Below, piece by piece: positions 17,255 to 25,378 of a DNA stretch of 64,000 nt. The position numbers were made by a program, and so were the translations under genes. The DNA is from Nocardia donostiensis. GTDB taxonomy: Bacteria; Actinomycetota; Actinomycetes; Mycobacteriales; Mycobacteriaceae. Each line of letters starts with the position of its first letter. Within the stretch, counting starts at the first letter, position 1. Under the pieces are notes generated by a model, which was not told the origin of the DNA, did not search any database, and saw only the letters and a list, made by a program, of their open reading frames with translations. The stretch is taken from NCBI RefSeq assembly GCF_002081715.1, contig NZ_MUKP01000027.1, positions 22,476 to 86,475 on the forward strand. Reading direction: 5' to 3'.

Positions 17255-18265
17255 TCAGTCTGGCAGCTCGGCAAGCGCGCGGAGGGTGTGCAGCCGATCG
17301 GTGACGGTCGGCCCCTGCGGGGCCACGATCACCTCGTCGGCCCCGGTATCGGCGACCAGTTCGTCGATACGGGCGCGGACCTGGTCGAGTGTGCCGACGG
17401 CCTGCTGGGCGTTGCGATCGTCGACGAACGCGTTCTCCGCATCCGACCACTGGTAGGCCTCGGCTTCGGCCAGCGTCGGAATACGCTGTGGCAGTTGCCC
17501 GGTCCGCATCCGCAGTTGCACCAGGTTCTGCGGGAGGGTGCGGCGGCGCGCTTCGGCGGCGGAGTCGGCGACGACGGTGGCGACCGCGACCATCGAATGC
17601 GGCTCGCTCAGCACCGCCGAGGGGGTGAATTCCCGGCGATAGAGCTCGAAGACCAGCGGTGTGGTTCTACCGCCTGCAAAATGATGAGCAAACGCGAACG
17701 GCAGCCCGAGCATGGCCGCCAGCCGGGCGCTGAAATCGCTGGACCCCAGCAGCCACAGCTGCGGTGCGTCGCCGTGGCCTGGGATGGCCCGGATGCGGTC
17801 GCCCTGGCCGCCACGCAGCGGCGGGATGACGCCGAAGTAGGCCATCAGCTCCACCACCTGCTTCGGGAAGTCCTCGACCGCTTCCGCGGCGGCGCCCCGG
17901 CGAATGGTGGACGAGATGAGCGGATCGGTGCCCGCGGCGCGGCCGAGCCCGAGGTCGATGCGGTCGCCGTGCAGGGCGACCAGGGTCCCGAACTGTTCGG
18001 CGACCACCAGCGAGGAGTGGTTCGGCAGCATGACCCCGCCCGAACCGACCCGTATACGTTCGGTGGCGGCGGCAACGGCCGCGATCAGCACCGGCGGCGC
18101 TGAGCTGGCGATGCCCGGCATCCCATGATGCTCGGCCACCCAGAACCGGCGATACCCGAGCCGGTCGACTTCCCCCGCGACGGTGAGGGTGTCGGCGAGC
18201 GCTTGCGAATGGGAACCATCTGCCGCGACAGCGGCGAGATCGAGCACGGACAGCGGCACAGTCAT
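17255..18265 (-). CDS. LLM-class flavin-dependent oxidoreductase
   Basis: This 336-residue bacterial-luciferase-like TIM-barrel monooxygenase is of the MsnO8 type. Motifs: MTVPLSVLDLAAVA at the N-terminus, RFWVAEHHGMPG, RIRVGSGGVMLPNHS (the non-prolyl peptide region of the flavin site), RIDLGLGRAAGTD and LWLLGSSDFSARLAA. It needs reduced FMN from a reductase, and the substrate is unknown. It sits between cdd and deoA, where M. tuberculosis has the two salvage genes adjacent, so it looks like an insertion into that operon. The start is an ATG nine codons inside the longest frame, where family homology begins. Confidence 0.87.
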   Translation of the reverse strand: MTVPLSVLDLAAVAADGSHSQALADTLTVAGEVDRLGYRRFWVAEHHGMPGIASSAPPVLIAAVAAATERIRVGSGGVMLPNHSSLVVAEQFGTLVALHGDRIDLGLGRAAGTDPLISSTIRRGAAAEAVEDFPKQVVELMAYFGVIPPLRGGQGDRIRAIPGHGDAPQLWLLGSSDFSARLAAMLGLPFAFAHHFAGGRTTPLVFELYRREFTPSAVLSEPHSMVAVATVVADSAAEARRRTLPQNLVQLRMRTGQLPQRIPTLAEAEAYQWSDAENAFVDDRNAQQAVGTLDQVRARIDELVADTGADEVIVAPQGPTVTDRLHTLRALAELPD

Positions 18266-18345
18266 GTCATGGGCAACCCGCACACACGGCACGGGATTCC
18301 GTACGTGTTCGCCGCCACGCCCACCCGGCCGGGTCCGCCGTCTCC

Positions 18346-18747
18346 TCAGCGCTGCCCGGCAGCCAGGTCATCGGGCCCGAATGCCTCGGGCAGCAGCGCT
18401 GCCAGCCGCACCGGCCCGTCCGGGTGATCCACGAGCAGATCGGCCCCGCCGAACTCGTAGAGAACCTGCCTGCAGCGACCGCAGGGCAGCAGAACCGAGC
18501 CGCGGGAATCGCTCACCGAAACCGCGAGCAAACGCCCACCGCCCGCCGTTTGATGGTTACCGATGAGTACAGTTTCTGCACAAAGCCCCAAACCGTATGA
18601 GACATTTTCCACATTGCACCCGCGCACAATTCCGCCGGCGCCAGTGAGGGCCGCAGCGCCGACCGGAAAGCGCGAGTACGGCGCATATGCCTTGCGCATA
18701 GTCTCAATTGCATTGCTACGCAATGCTTTCCAGTCGATTTCCGACAC
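18346..18747 (-). CDS. cdd: Cytidine deaminase
   Basis: This 133-residue homotetrameric-type zinc enzyme deaminates cytidine and deoxycytidine. The zinc and catalytic motifs are GLCAE (Cys ligand and proton-shuttling Glu) and PCGRCRQ (two Cys ligands). YSRFPVGAA and GCNVENVSYG are the nucleoside-binding segments. The GTG start has AGGAGG six bases upstream; the open frame continues upstream without support. Codons in the middle of the gene (TCA, TTG, CTT, TGT, ACT, GTA, CAA in close succession) differ from the GC-rich usage around it. It is the Rv3315c counterpart, divergent from sdhC. Confidence 0.93.
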   Translation of the reverse strand: MSEIDWKALRSNAIETMRKAYAPYSRFPVGAAALTGAGGIVRGCNVENVSYGLGLCAETVLIGNHQTAGGGRLLAVSVSDSRGSVLLPCGRCRQVLYEFGGADLLVDHPDGPVRLAALLPEAFGPDDLAAGQR

Positions 18748-19055
18748 CGGGAACCTCCTGCCGAAGCGGCCGTATCCGGGCGCGACCGAGCCGTCGCACA
18801 TCCCATTCACATGCAACAAAGGCAACCCTAACCTGCGTCGTTGTCGCGCAACGCACCGCACGCCGAATTAGTTCCCCGATTGGGAGAGGATTAGAGTCCA
18901 CATCAGATCGGTTCAGGTTCCCGGCAACCAGCCGGAGCGCAACCAATCGGGGGCGCACACCCCGAGCGCGAGCTGGTTTTCACCGGACATCGGCCGCGCG
19001 GCCGGTATCGGAACTGCGACCGGGTCCATCAGCGATGTTGGAGGCACCGAACTCT
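18748..19055. other. Divergent cdd-sdhC intergenic region
   Basis: This 308-base region is less GC-rich than its surroundings and must hold promoters for cdd (minus) and sdhCDAB (plus). It contains CCCTAACCT at 18826-18834, which resembles one half of an IdeR iron box; the other half is poorly conserved. No gene is supported. Confidence 0.4.
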
Positions 19056-19454
19056 ATGACCACGATAGAAGCTCCGGCTCAGCCGAAGCGGAAGACGCTG
19101 TACCGAGGCGACCCCGGAATGTGGTCGTGGGCGCTGCACCGGATCACCGGTGTCACCGTTTTCTTCTTCCTCTTCGTCCATGTCCTGGACACCGCACTGG
19201 TGCGGGTCAGCCCGGAGGTCTACGACGAAACGATCGCGGTCTACAAGACCCCGATCGTGGCCCTCATGGAAATGGGCCTGGTCTTCTGCGTGCTGTTCCA
19301 CGCGCTCAACGGTGTGCGGGTCATCCTGATCGACTTCTGGTCGAACGGGCCGCGCTATCAGCGTCAGATGCTGTGGGGGATTCTCGGGCTCCTGGTCGTG
19401 CTGATGGTGCCCGCCATCGGCCGCATGGTCTACCTCCTGTTCACGGAGCACTGA
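19056..19454 (+). CDS. sdhC: Succinate dehydrogenase cytochrome b556 subunit
   Basis: The protein has 132 residues with three transmembrane helices (around VTVFFFLFVHVLDTAL, IVALMEMGLVFCVLFHALNGVRVI and MLWGILGLLVVLMVPAIGRMV). The SdhC signature is visible as RGDPGMWSWALHRITG, and the heme-ligand His lies in FHALNGVR. It anchors the SDH complex in the membrane and binds heme and menaquinone with SdhD. The start at MTTIEAP has GGAGG 12 bases upstream; an ATG seven codons earlier is less likely. It is the first gene of the sdhCDAB operon (Rv3316 counterpart). Confidence 0.93.
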   Translation: MTTIEAPAQPKRKTLYRGDPGMWSWALHRITGVTVFFFLFVHVLDTALVRVSPEVYDETIAVYKTPIVALMEMGLVFCVLFHALNGVRVILIDFWSNGPRYQRQMLWGILGLLVVLMVPAIGRMVYLLFTEH

Positions 19455-19455
19455 C

Positions 19456-19530
19456 ATGAAACAGCGAACCACCAACGCAGCTGCCGCCGCCGCCATGACA
19501 GCGCCGAACAACAAGGAGGCCCGGGCATGA
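19456..19530 (+). CDS. 24-residue coupled mini-ORF between sdhC and sdhD
   Basis: An ATG one base after the sdhC stop opens a 24-codon frame: MKQRTT, a six-Ala run, and an end in NNKEARA. GGAG lies seven bases upstream of the ATG, inside the sdhC 3' end, which is ideal Shine-Dalgarno spacing. The TGA overlaps the sdhD ATG as ATGA, the usual coupling geometry. The peptide has no membrane segment. It may be a translated coupling peptide that sets the SdhC:SdhD ratio, or a chance frame. Ribosome profiling would decide. Confidence 0.45.
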   Translation: MKQRTTNAAAAAAMTAPNNKEARA

Positions 19531-19958
19531 GCGCACCCGTCCTCGGCAAGTCCTACGACCGCCCCGCCAGCCTGGATCTGCCTCGCTCGCCGCGCGGTCG
19601 CGCCAAAACCAACTTCGAGCTCTATGCCTGGATGTTCATGCGGATCTCCGGGGTCGCGCTGATCATCCTGGTCATCGGGCACATGTCGATCATGCTGCTG
19701 CTCGACGGAGGCGTGAAGCGGTTGAACTTCGCGTTCGTCGCAGGCCGCTGGGCCAGCCCGTTCTGGCAGGTCTGGGACCTGGCCATGCTGTGGCTGGCGC
19801 AACTGCACGGTGCCAACGGCCTGCGCACCGTGATCGCCGACTACTCGCGCAAGGATTCCACCCGGTTCTGGCTGAACATGCTGCTGGCGCTGTCGGTGAT
19901 CCTGGTCATGGGCGTCGGCACCTACGTCATCTTCACCTTCGACCCCAACATCAGTTAG
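19527..19958 (+). CDS. sdhD: Succinate dehydrogenase membrane anchor subunit
   Basis: The protein has 143 residues with three transmembrane helices (ISGVALIILVIGHMSIMLLL, VWDLAMLWLAQLHGANGLRTVI, MLLALSVILVMGVGTYVIF). His in VIGHMS and LHGANGL are heme/quinone-site candidates. GGAGG lies seven bases before the ATG. It is the Rv3317 counterpart and is followed 16 bases later by sdhA. Confidence 0.92.
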   Translation: MSAPVLGKSYDRPASLDLPRSPRGRAKTNFELYAWMFMRISGVALIILVIGHMSIMLLLDGGVKRLNFAFVAGRWASPFWQVWDLAMLWLAQLHGANGLRTVIADYSRKDSTRFWLNMLLALSVILVMGVGTYVIFTFDPNIS

Positions 19959-19974
19959 GAACAGGCGGCCTCGC

Positions 19975-21768
19975 ATGAGCAGCGAACGAATCAGCGGCAC
20001 AAGTGACACTCGACCTGTTCAGGAGCACCGCTACGACGTCGTGATCGTCGGCGCAGGCGGCGCGGGGATGCGGGCAGCGATCGAGGCAGGACCCCGAGCG
20101 CGCACCGCGGTGCTCACCAAGCTGTACCCGACGCGCAGCCACACCGGCGCGGCACAGGGCGGCATGTGCGCCGCGCTGGCCAACGTCGAAGAAGACAACT
20201 GGGAGTGGCACACCTTCGACACGGTCAAGGGCGGTGACTACCTGGTCGACCAGGACGCCGCCGAGATCATGGCCAAGGAAGCCATCGATGCGGTGCTCGA
20301 CCTAGAGAAGATGGGCCTGCCCTTCAACCGCACCCCCGAAGGCAAGATCGACCAGCGCCGGTTCGGTGGTCACACCCGTGACCACGGCAAGGCCCCGGTG
20401 CGCCGCGCCTGCTACGCGGCCGACCGCACCGGTCATATGATCCTGCAGACGCTGTACCAGAACTGCGTCAAGCACGACGTGGAGTTCTTCAACGAGTTCT
20501 ACGTACTCGACCTGGTGCTGACCGACACCGACCGCGGCCCGGTCGCTACCGGTGTCGTCGCCTACGAGCTGGCCACCGGTGATCTGCACATCTTCCACGC
20601 CAAGTCGATCGTGTTCGCCACCGGCGGCTCCGGCCGGATGTACAAGACCACCTCCAATGCGCACACCCTGACCGGCGACGGTATGGCCATCGTGTTCCGC
20701 AAGGGTCTGCCGCTCGAGGACATGGAATTCCACCAGTTCCATCCCACCGGTCTGGCCGGACTCGGCATCCTCATCTCCGAGGCCGTCCGCGGTGAGGGCG
20801 GCATCCTGCGCAACGCCGACGGCGAACGCTTCATGGAGCGCTACGCTCCCACCATCAAGGACCTCGCACCGCGCGATATCGTCGCCCGGTCGATGGTGCT
20901 CGAGGTGCTCGAAGGCCGCGGCGCCGGACCGAACAAGGACTACGTCTACATCGACGTGACCCACCTCGGCGAGGACGTGCTCGAGGAGAAACTGCCCGAT
21001 ATCACCGAGTTCTCCCGCACCTATCTGGGCGTGGACCCGGTGAAGGAACTGGTGCCGGTGTTCCCCACCTGCCATTACGTGATGGGCGGCATCCCAACCC
21101 GGATCCACGGCGAGGTACTGCGCAACAACACCGATATCGTCCCCGGCCTCTACGCCGCGGGTGAATGCGCGTGTGTGTCGGTGCACGGCGCGAACCGGCT
21201 GGGCACCAACTCGCTGCTCGATATCAACGTGTTCGGACGCCGCGCCGGTATCGCCGCCGCTGAGTACGCGCAGCGGGCGGATTTCGTGGACATGCCGGAG
21301 AACCCGGCGCAGATGGTGCAGGACTGGCTGGCGCTGATCCTGTCCGAGCACGGTAACGAACGCGTCGCCGATATCCGTACCGAACTGCAGCGTTCGATGG
21401 ACAACAACGCCTCGGTGTTCCGCACCGAGGACACGCTCAAGCAGGCCCTCACCGATATCCACGCGCTCAAGGAGCGGTACTCGCGGATCACGGTGCAGGA
21501 CAAGGGCAAACGCTACAACAGCGATCTGCTCGAGGCCGTAGAACTGGGCTTCCTGCTCGAGCTTGCCGAAGTCACCGTCGTCGGTGCGCTCAACCGCAAG
21601 GAATCGCGCGGCGGCCACGCCCGCGAGGACTACCCGGACCGCGACGATGTGAACTTCATGCGGCACACGATGGCCTACAAGGAAGGCGCGGATCTGCTGT
21701 CCGATATCCGCCTGGACTTCAAGCCGGTGGTGCAGACCCGTTACGAGCCGATGGAGCGTAAGTACTGA
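19975..21768 (+). CDS. sdhA: Succinate dehydrogenase flavoprotein subunit
   Basis: This 597-residue catalytic subunit oxidises succinate to fumarate. It has the FAD fold VVIVGAGGAGMRAA and the covalent flavinylation His in RSHTGAAQGG. The dicarboxylate-site segments are HQFHPTG, GILRNADGERFMERY and CHYVMGGI, the catalytic Arg-containing region is DIVARSM, and the C-terminal region is KRYNSDLLEAVELGFLLELAEV. The length is typical of actinobacterial SdhA. Its stop overlaps the sdhB start by one base (TGATG). It is the Rv3318 counterpart. Confidence 0.96.
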   Translation: MSSERISGTSDTRPVQEHRYDVVIVGAGGAGMRAAIEAGPRARTAVLTKLYPTRSHTGAAQGGMCAALANVEEDNWEWHTFDTVKGGDYLVDQDAAEIMAKEAIDAVLDLEKMGLPFNRTPEGKIDQRRFGGHTRDHGKAPVRRACYAADRTGHMILQTLYQNCVKHDVEFFNEFYVLDLVLTDTDRGPVATGVVAYELATGDLHIFHAKSIVFATGGSGRMYKTTSNAHTLTGDGMAIVFRKGLPLEDMEFHQFHPTGLAGLGILISEAVRGEGGILRNADGERFMERYAPTIKDLAPRDIVARSMVLEVLEGRGAGPNKDYVYIDVTHLGEDVLEEKLPDITEFSRTYLGVDPVKELVPVFPTCHYVMGGIPTRIHGEVLRNNTDIVPGLYAAGECACVSVHGANRLGTNSLLDINVFGRRAGIAAAEYAQRADFVDMPENPAQMVQDWLALILSEHGNERVADIRTELQRSMDNNASVFRTEDTLKQALTDIHALKERYSRITVQDKGKRYNSDLLEAVELGFLLELAEVTVVGALNRKESRGGHAREDYPDRDDVNFMRHTMAYKEGADLLSDIRLDFKPVVQTRYEPMERKY

Positions 21769-22541
21769 TGACCGCTGTAGCCGAGAACCCAACAGCGCCC
21801 CCGGCCGCGCCGGTCCCCGAGGGCTCGACCATGATCACCGTCAAGGTGGCGCGGTTCAACCCCGAGGACGACAAGGGCGCGCACTGGGACTCCTTCCAGG
21901 TGCCTGTGCTGCCGACGGACCGCTTCCTCAACGTCCTCATCTACATCAAGTCCTATCTGGACGGCACCCTGACCTTCCGGCGCTCCTGCGCGCACGGTGT
22001 CTGCGGTTCCGACGCCATGCGTATCAACGGCGTCAACCGCCTGGCGTGCAAGGTGCTGATGAAGGACATGCTGCCCAAGAACGGCAAATCCATCACCATC
22101 ACCGTCGAGCCGATCCGCGGCCTGCCCGTGGAAAAGGACCTCGTCGTCGATATGGAGCCGTTCTTCGACGCGTTCCGCGCCGTGAAGCCGTACCTGATCA
22201 CCACGGGTAACGAGCCCACCAAGGAACGCATCCAGAGCCAGGCCGACCGCGCCAGGTTCGACGACACCACCAAGTGCATCCTGTGCGCCTGCTGCACCAC
22301 CTCATGCCCGGTGTACTGGCACGACGGCAGCTACTTCGGTCCGGCCGCGATCGTGAACGCCCACCGCTTCATCTTCGACAGCCGCGACGAAGGCGCCCGC
22401 GAACGCCTCGACATCCTCAACGACGTCGAAGGCGTCTGGCGCTGCCGCACCACCTTCAACTGCACCGACGCCTGTCCCCGCGGCATCGAGGTCACCAAGG
22501 CCATCCAGGAAGTCAAGCGCGCCCTGCTGTTCGCCCGCTGA
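21768..22541 (+). CDS. sdhB: Succinate dehydrogenase iron-sulfur subunit
   Basis: The protein has 257 residues. The N-terminal plant-ferredoxin domain has the [2Fe-2S] pattern CAHGVCGSD...LAC. The C-terminal domain has CILCACCTTSCP for the [4Fe-4S] and [3Fe-4S] clusters and a second group in CRTTFNCTDACPRGI. It passes electrons from SdhA to the membrane quinone site. An N-terminal extension of about 20 residues (Pro/Ala-rich) precedes the conserved core. It is the last gene of the operon and is followed by a hairpin 22 bases after the stop. Confidence 0.95.
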   Translation: MTAVAENPTAPPAAPVPEGSTMITVKVARFNPEDDKGAHWDSFQVPVLPTDRFLNVLIYIKSYLDGTLTFRRSCAHGVCGSDAMRINGVNRLACKVLMKDMLPKNGKSITITVEPIRGLPVEKDLVVDMEPFFDAFRAVKPYLITTGNEPTKERIQSQADRARFDDTTKCILCACCTTSCPVYWHDGSYFGPAAIVNAHRFIFDSRDEGARERLDILNDVEGVWRCRTTFNCTDACPRGIEVTKAIQEVKRALLFAR

Positions 22542-22563
22542 GCCCCTGAGCCAGGTTTGTATG

Positions 22564-22596
22564 AAGGCCGCTCTCCCCGACGGGGAGGGCGGCCTT
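22564..22596 (+). terminator. Terminator hairpin after sdhCDAB
   Basis: AAGGCCGC at 22564-22571 pairs with GCGGCCTT at 22589-22596. Inner bases CTCCCC and GGGGAG extend the stem around a three-base loop, with one mismatch. It follows the sdhB stop directly. Confidence 0.7.
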
Positions 22597-22779
22597 CGGC
22601 ATTCTCCCGGCCGCGGCGTTCCCGAACCGTCCCGCGAGTCCCTACGGTTCATCTACTCATCCATCGAGTAGGCCTTCCCGAAGCCGAGGTGGCGGCGATG
22701 AGCAAGGCCGAGGCCTGCCGGTGAACGAGTAGTGACGTGACCTCGCCGACACCAGAACAGTGCTAACCGTATGCCGAAC

Positions 22780-22809
22780 TTGTAAATTAGGGTAACCGAA
22801 CATTACTAT
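22780..22809 (+). promoter_or_regulatory. Promoter with DtxR/MntR-family operator between -35 and -10
   Basis: TTGTAA (22780-22785) and TACTAT (22804-22809) are spaced 18 bases apart and fit a sigma-A promoter. The GTG of the metal-binding lipoprotein lies seven bases after the -10, so the transcript is probably leaderless. The spacer holds TTAGGGTAACCGAA (22787-22800), an imperfect dyad of the form TTnGGnTAnCCnAA, typical of DtxR-family metalloregulators (IdeR, MntR). A bound repressor would block RNA polymerase, giving metal-dependent repression of the importer. Confidence 0.65.
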
Positions 22810-22815
22810 TCGGGT

Positions 22816-23760
22816 GTGGATGAACGGGGTTCCGGTCTGGGGGCGCGGATGTGGCCCCGGATCGGTGCGATGCTTGCGGTGTGCGGAATCGCGCTGGGGG
22901 TGGTGGGGTGCGATTCGTTTCATCTGCCGCGGGAGGGGAAGCCGGTGGTGTTGACGACGTTCACGGTGCTTGCGGATATCGCGGGGAACGTGGCGGGTGA
23001 GCACCTGGATGTGCAGTCGTTGACGAAGGCCGGGGCAGAGATCCACGGGTACGAGCCGACGCCGGGGGATGTGAAGAAGGCGGCCAAGGCGGATCTGGTC
23101 TTGGACAACGGGATGAATCTGGAGGCGTGGTTCGGGCAGTTCGTCGACGGGATCGAGGTCGAGCATGTGACTGTGAGCGACGGGGTGGAGCCGGTGGACA
23201 TCACCGAGGACGCGTATGCGGGGAAACCTAATCCGCATGCGTGGATGTCGCCGCTGAACGTGCAGACCTACGTCGACAATATGGTGACCGCTTTCGCCGA
23301 ACTCGATCCGGCACATGCAGCGGACTTTCGCGCGAACGGGAAAGCCTACAAGGCACGGTTGCAGCAGGTACACAACGAACTGGTCACCGAACTGGACGCA
23401 CTGCCGAAAAACCAACGGGCGCTGGTGACCTGCGAGGGCGCGTTCTCCTATCTGGCCCGCGACGCCGGGCTCACCGAGAAATACATCTGGCCGGTCAACG
23501 CCGAACAGCAGGCCACCCCGCAGCAGATCACCACGGTCATCGAATTCGTGCGGAAGAACCGGGTGCCCGCGGTGTTCTGCGAATCCACCGTCTCCGATGC
23601 GCCGATGCAGCGGGTTGTCGAGGCCACCGGCACGGCGTTCGGCGGGGTGCTCTACGTCGACTCGCTGTCGGAAGCAGGCGGCCCGGTGCCGACCTACCTC
23701 GACCTGATTCGCCACGACGCCAGAACCATCGCCACCGCATTGACCGGGAGCACCCCATGA
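22816..23760 (+). CDS. Metal ABC transporter substrate-binding lipoprotein (Mn/Fe type)
   Basis: This 314-residue cluster A-I (ZnuA/PsaA-like) binding protein has a hydrophobic signal segment ending in the lipobox VVGC (near residue 34). The four metal ligands are all visible: His in EIHGYEPTPGD, His in NPHAWMSP, Glu in TCEGAFSYL and Asp in YVDSLSEAGGP. The His-His-Glu-Asp set, without a His-rich loop, favours manganese or ferrous iron over zinc. The GTG start fits a leaderless transcript; an ATG 11 codons in (MWPRIGAM) is an alternative that keeps the whole lipoprotein signal. Its stop overlaps the ATPase start by ATGA. Confidence 0.9.
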   Translation: MDERGSGLGARMWPRIGAMLAVCGIALGVVGCDSFHLPREGKPVVLTTFTVLADIAGNVAGEHLDVQSLTKAGAEIHGYEPTPGDVKKAAKADLVLDNGMNLEAWFGQFVDGIEVEHVTVSDGVEPVDITEDAYAGKPNPHAWMSPLNVQTYVDNMVTAFAELDPAHAADFRANGKAYKARLQQVHNELVTELDALPKNQRALVTCEGAFSYLARDAGLTEKYIWPVNAEQQATPQQITTVIEFVRKNRVPAVFCESTVSDAPMQRVVEATGTAFGGVLYVDSLSEAGGPVPTYLDLIRHDARTIATALTGSTP

Positions 23761-24491
23761 CCGAACCTGCGATCCAGGTCAGCGATGTCACCGTACACTA
23801 CGGCGAAGTCCGCGCCCTCGAACGAGTCGATATGACCATCGCACCCGGACGGGTGTGCGGGCTGATCGGTATGAACGGGTCCGGGAAAACCACCCTGTTC
23901 AAAACGATCATGGGACTGGTGACACCCGACCACGGAACCATTCGGGTGCACGGCGGAAAACCGGCAGCCGCGCGCAAGAGCGGGATGGTGGGCTACGTCC
24001 CGCAGAGCGAGGCGGTGGACTGGTCGTTCCCGCTGTCGGTGCGCGACGTCGTCACCACCGGACGCTACGGCCGCATGGGTTTCACCCGGCGGGCGCGGCG
24101 CGAAGACCGGGCTGCGGTCGCCGAAGCGCTGGACAGGGTCGAACTCACCGATCTGGCCGACCGGCAGATCGGGCAGCTGTCGGGCGGGCAGCGTAAACGC
24201 GCGTTCGTGGCCCGCGGGATCGCCCAGAGAGCGACCGTGCTGCTGCTCGACGAACCCTTCGCCGGGGTGGACAAACGATCCGAAGCCACCATCACCGGGT
24301 TGCTGCGCGAGTTGGCCGCCGACGGCGCGACTGTCCTGATCTCCACCCACGACCTGCACGCCCTGCCGGGGCTGGCCGATGAAGCGGTGCTGTTGCTGCG
24401 CAGCGTACTCATGCACGGCAGACCCGAGGACGCGTTGCGGCCGGAGAATCTGGCGCTCGCGTTCGGTCTCGACGTGCTCGGGCAGCGGTGA
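23757..24491 (+). CDS. Metal ABC transporter ATP-binding protein
   Basis: This 244-residue ABC ATPase has Walker A GMNGSGKTT, Q-loop VPQSEAVDW, signature LSGGQRKRAFVARG, Walker B VLLLDEPFAGVD and the H-loop STHD. It is like MntB/SitB ATPases of Mn/Fe importers. It starts in an ATGA overlap with the lipoprotein gene and ends in a GTGA overlap with the permease gene, so the three are a coupled operon. Confidence 0.93.
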   Translation: MTEPAIQVSDVTVHYGEVRALERVDMTIAPGRVCGLIGMNGSGKTTLFKTIMGLVTPDHGTIRVHGGKPAAARKSGMVGYVPQSEAVDWSFPLSVRDVVTTGRYGRMGFTRRARREDRAAVAEALDRVELTDLADRQIGQLSGGQRKRAFVARGIAQRATVLLLDEPFAGVDKRSEATITGLLRELAADGATVLISTHDLHALPGLADEAVLLLRSVLMHGRPEDALRPENLALAFGLDVLGQR

Positions 24492-25378
24492 GCGCCGTGG
24501 ACATCGTCGAATTCGTGATCGATCCGCTGCGTTACGCGTTCATGGTGCGTGCCCTCACGGTCAGCGTGATCGCCGCCGTGGTGTGCGGGCTGCTGTCGTG
24601 CTGGCTGGTGCTGGTCGGCTGGTCGCTGATGGGGGACGCGGTATCGCATGCGGTGCTGCCGGGGGTGGTGCTCGCGTATATCGCGGGGGCGCCGTTCGCG
24701 ATCGGTGCGGTGATCTTCGGATTTCTCGCCGTCGCACTGATCGGGGTGGTCCGGGACACCAGCCGGGTCAAGGAGGACGCGGCGATCGGCATCGTGTTCA
24801 CCACGTTGTTCGCGTTCGGGCTTGTGCTGGTGTCGGTGACGCCGAGCCAGACCGACCTCAATCACATCATCTTCGGCAACCTGCTCGGGGTGAGCCGCTC
24901 GGATCTGACGCAGATCGCGATCCTCGCCGCCATCGTGTTCGCCGCGCTGGTCCTGAAACGGCGCGATTTCACCCTCTACGCCTTCGACCCCACCCATGCC
25001 TACGCGATCGGGCTGAGCCCCCGCCTGCTCGGTGCGGCGCTGCTGGGGTTGCTGGCACTGACATCGGTGGTCGCCCTGCAGGCGGTCGGTGTGATCCTCG
25101 TGGTAGCCATGCTGATCATTCCGGGCGCGACGGCGTACCTGCTCACCGACCGTTTCGGCCGGATGCTGCTCATCGCGCCTGCGCTGTCGGCCTGCTGCGC
25201 CGTGGTCGGGCTGTACCTCAGCTATCACCTCGATACGGCCTCCGGCGGCATGATCGTCGTCACCCAGGGGATCGCGTTCACCCTGGTGTACCTGTTCGCG
25301 CCCCGGCACGGAATCATCGGAACCCGTATCGCCGCGGCACGCCGCCGAGCGGTGACCGCCGCAAGCGGCGCCGACTGA
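24488..25378 (+). CDS. Metal ABC transporter permease
   Basis: This 296-residue ABC-3 family permease has eight or so hydrophobic helices. LVLVGWSLMGDAVSHAVLPGVVLAY is the conserved N-terminal signature of Zn/Mn permeases, and LLALTSVVALQAVGVILVVAMLIIPGATAYLLT is the coupling region. The C-terminus is basic and cytoplasmic. It is the last gene of the importer operon. Confidence 0.92.
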   Translation: MSAVDIVEFVIDPLRYAFMVRALTVSVIAAVVCGLLSCWLVLVGWSLMGDAVSHAVLPGVVLAYIAGAPFAIGAVIFGFLAVALIGVVRDTSRVKEDAAIGIVFTTLFAFGLVLVSVTPSQTDLNHIIFGNLLGVSRSDLTQIAILAAIVFAALVLKRRDFTLYAFDPTHAYAIGLSPRLLGAALLGLLALTSVVALQAVGVILVVAMLIIPGATAYLLTDRFGRMLLIAPALSACCAVVGLYLSYHLDTASGGMIVVTQGIAFTLVYLFAPRHGIIGTRIAAARRRAVTAASGAD

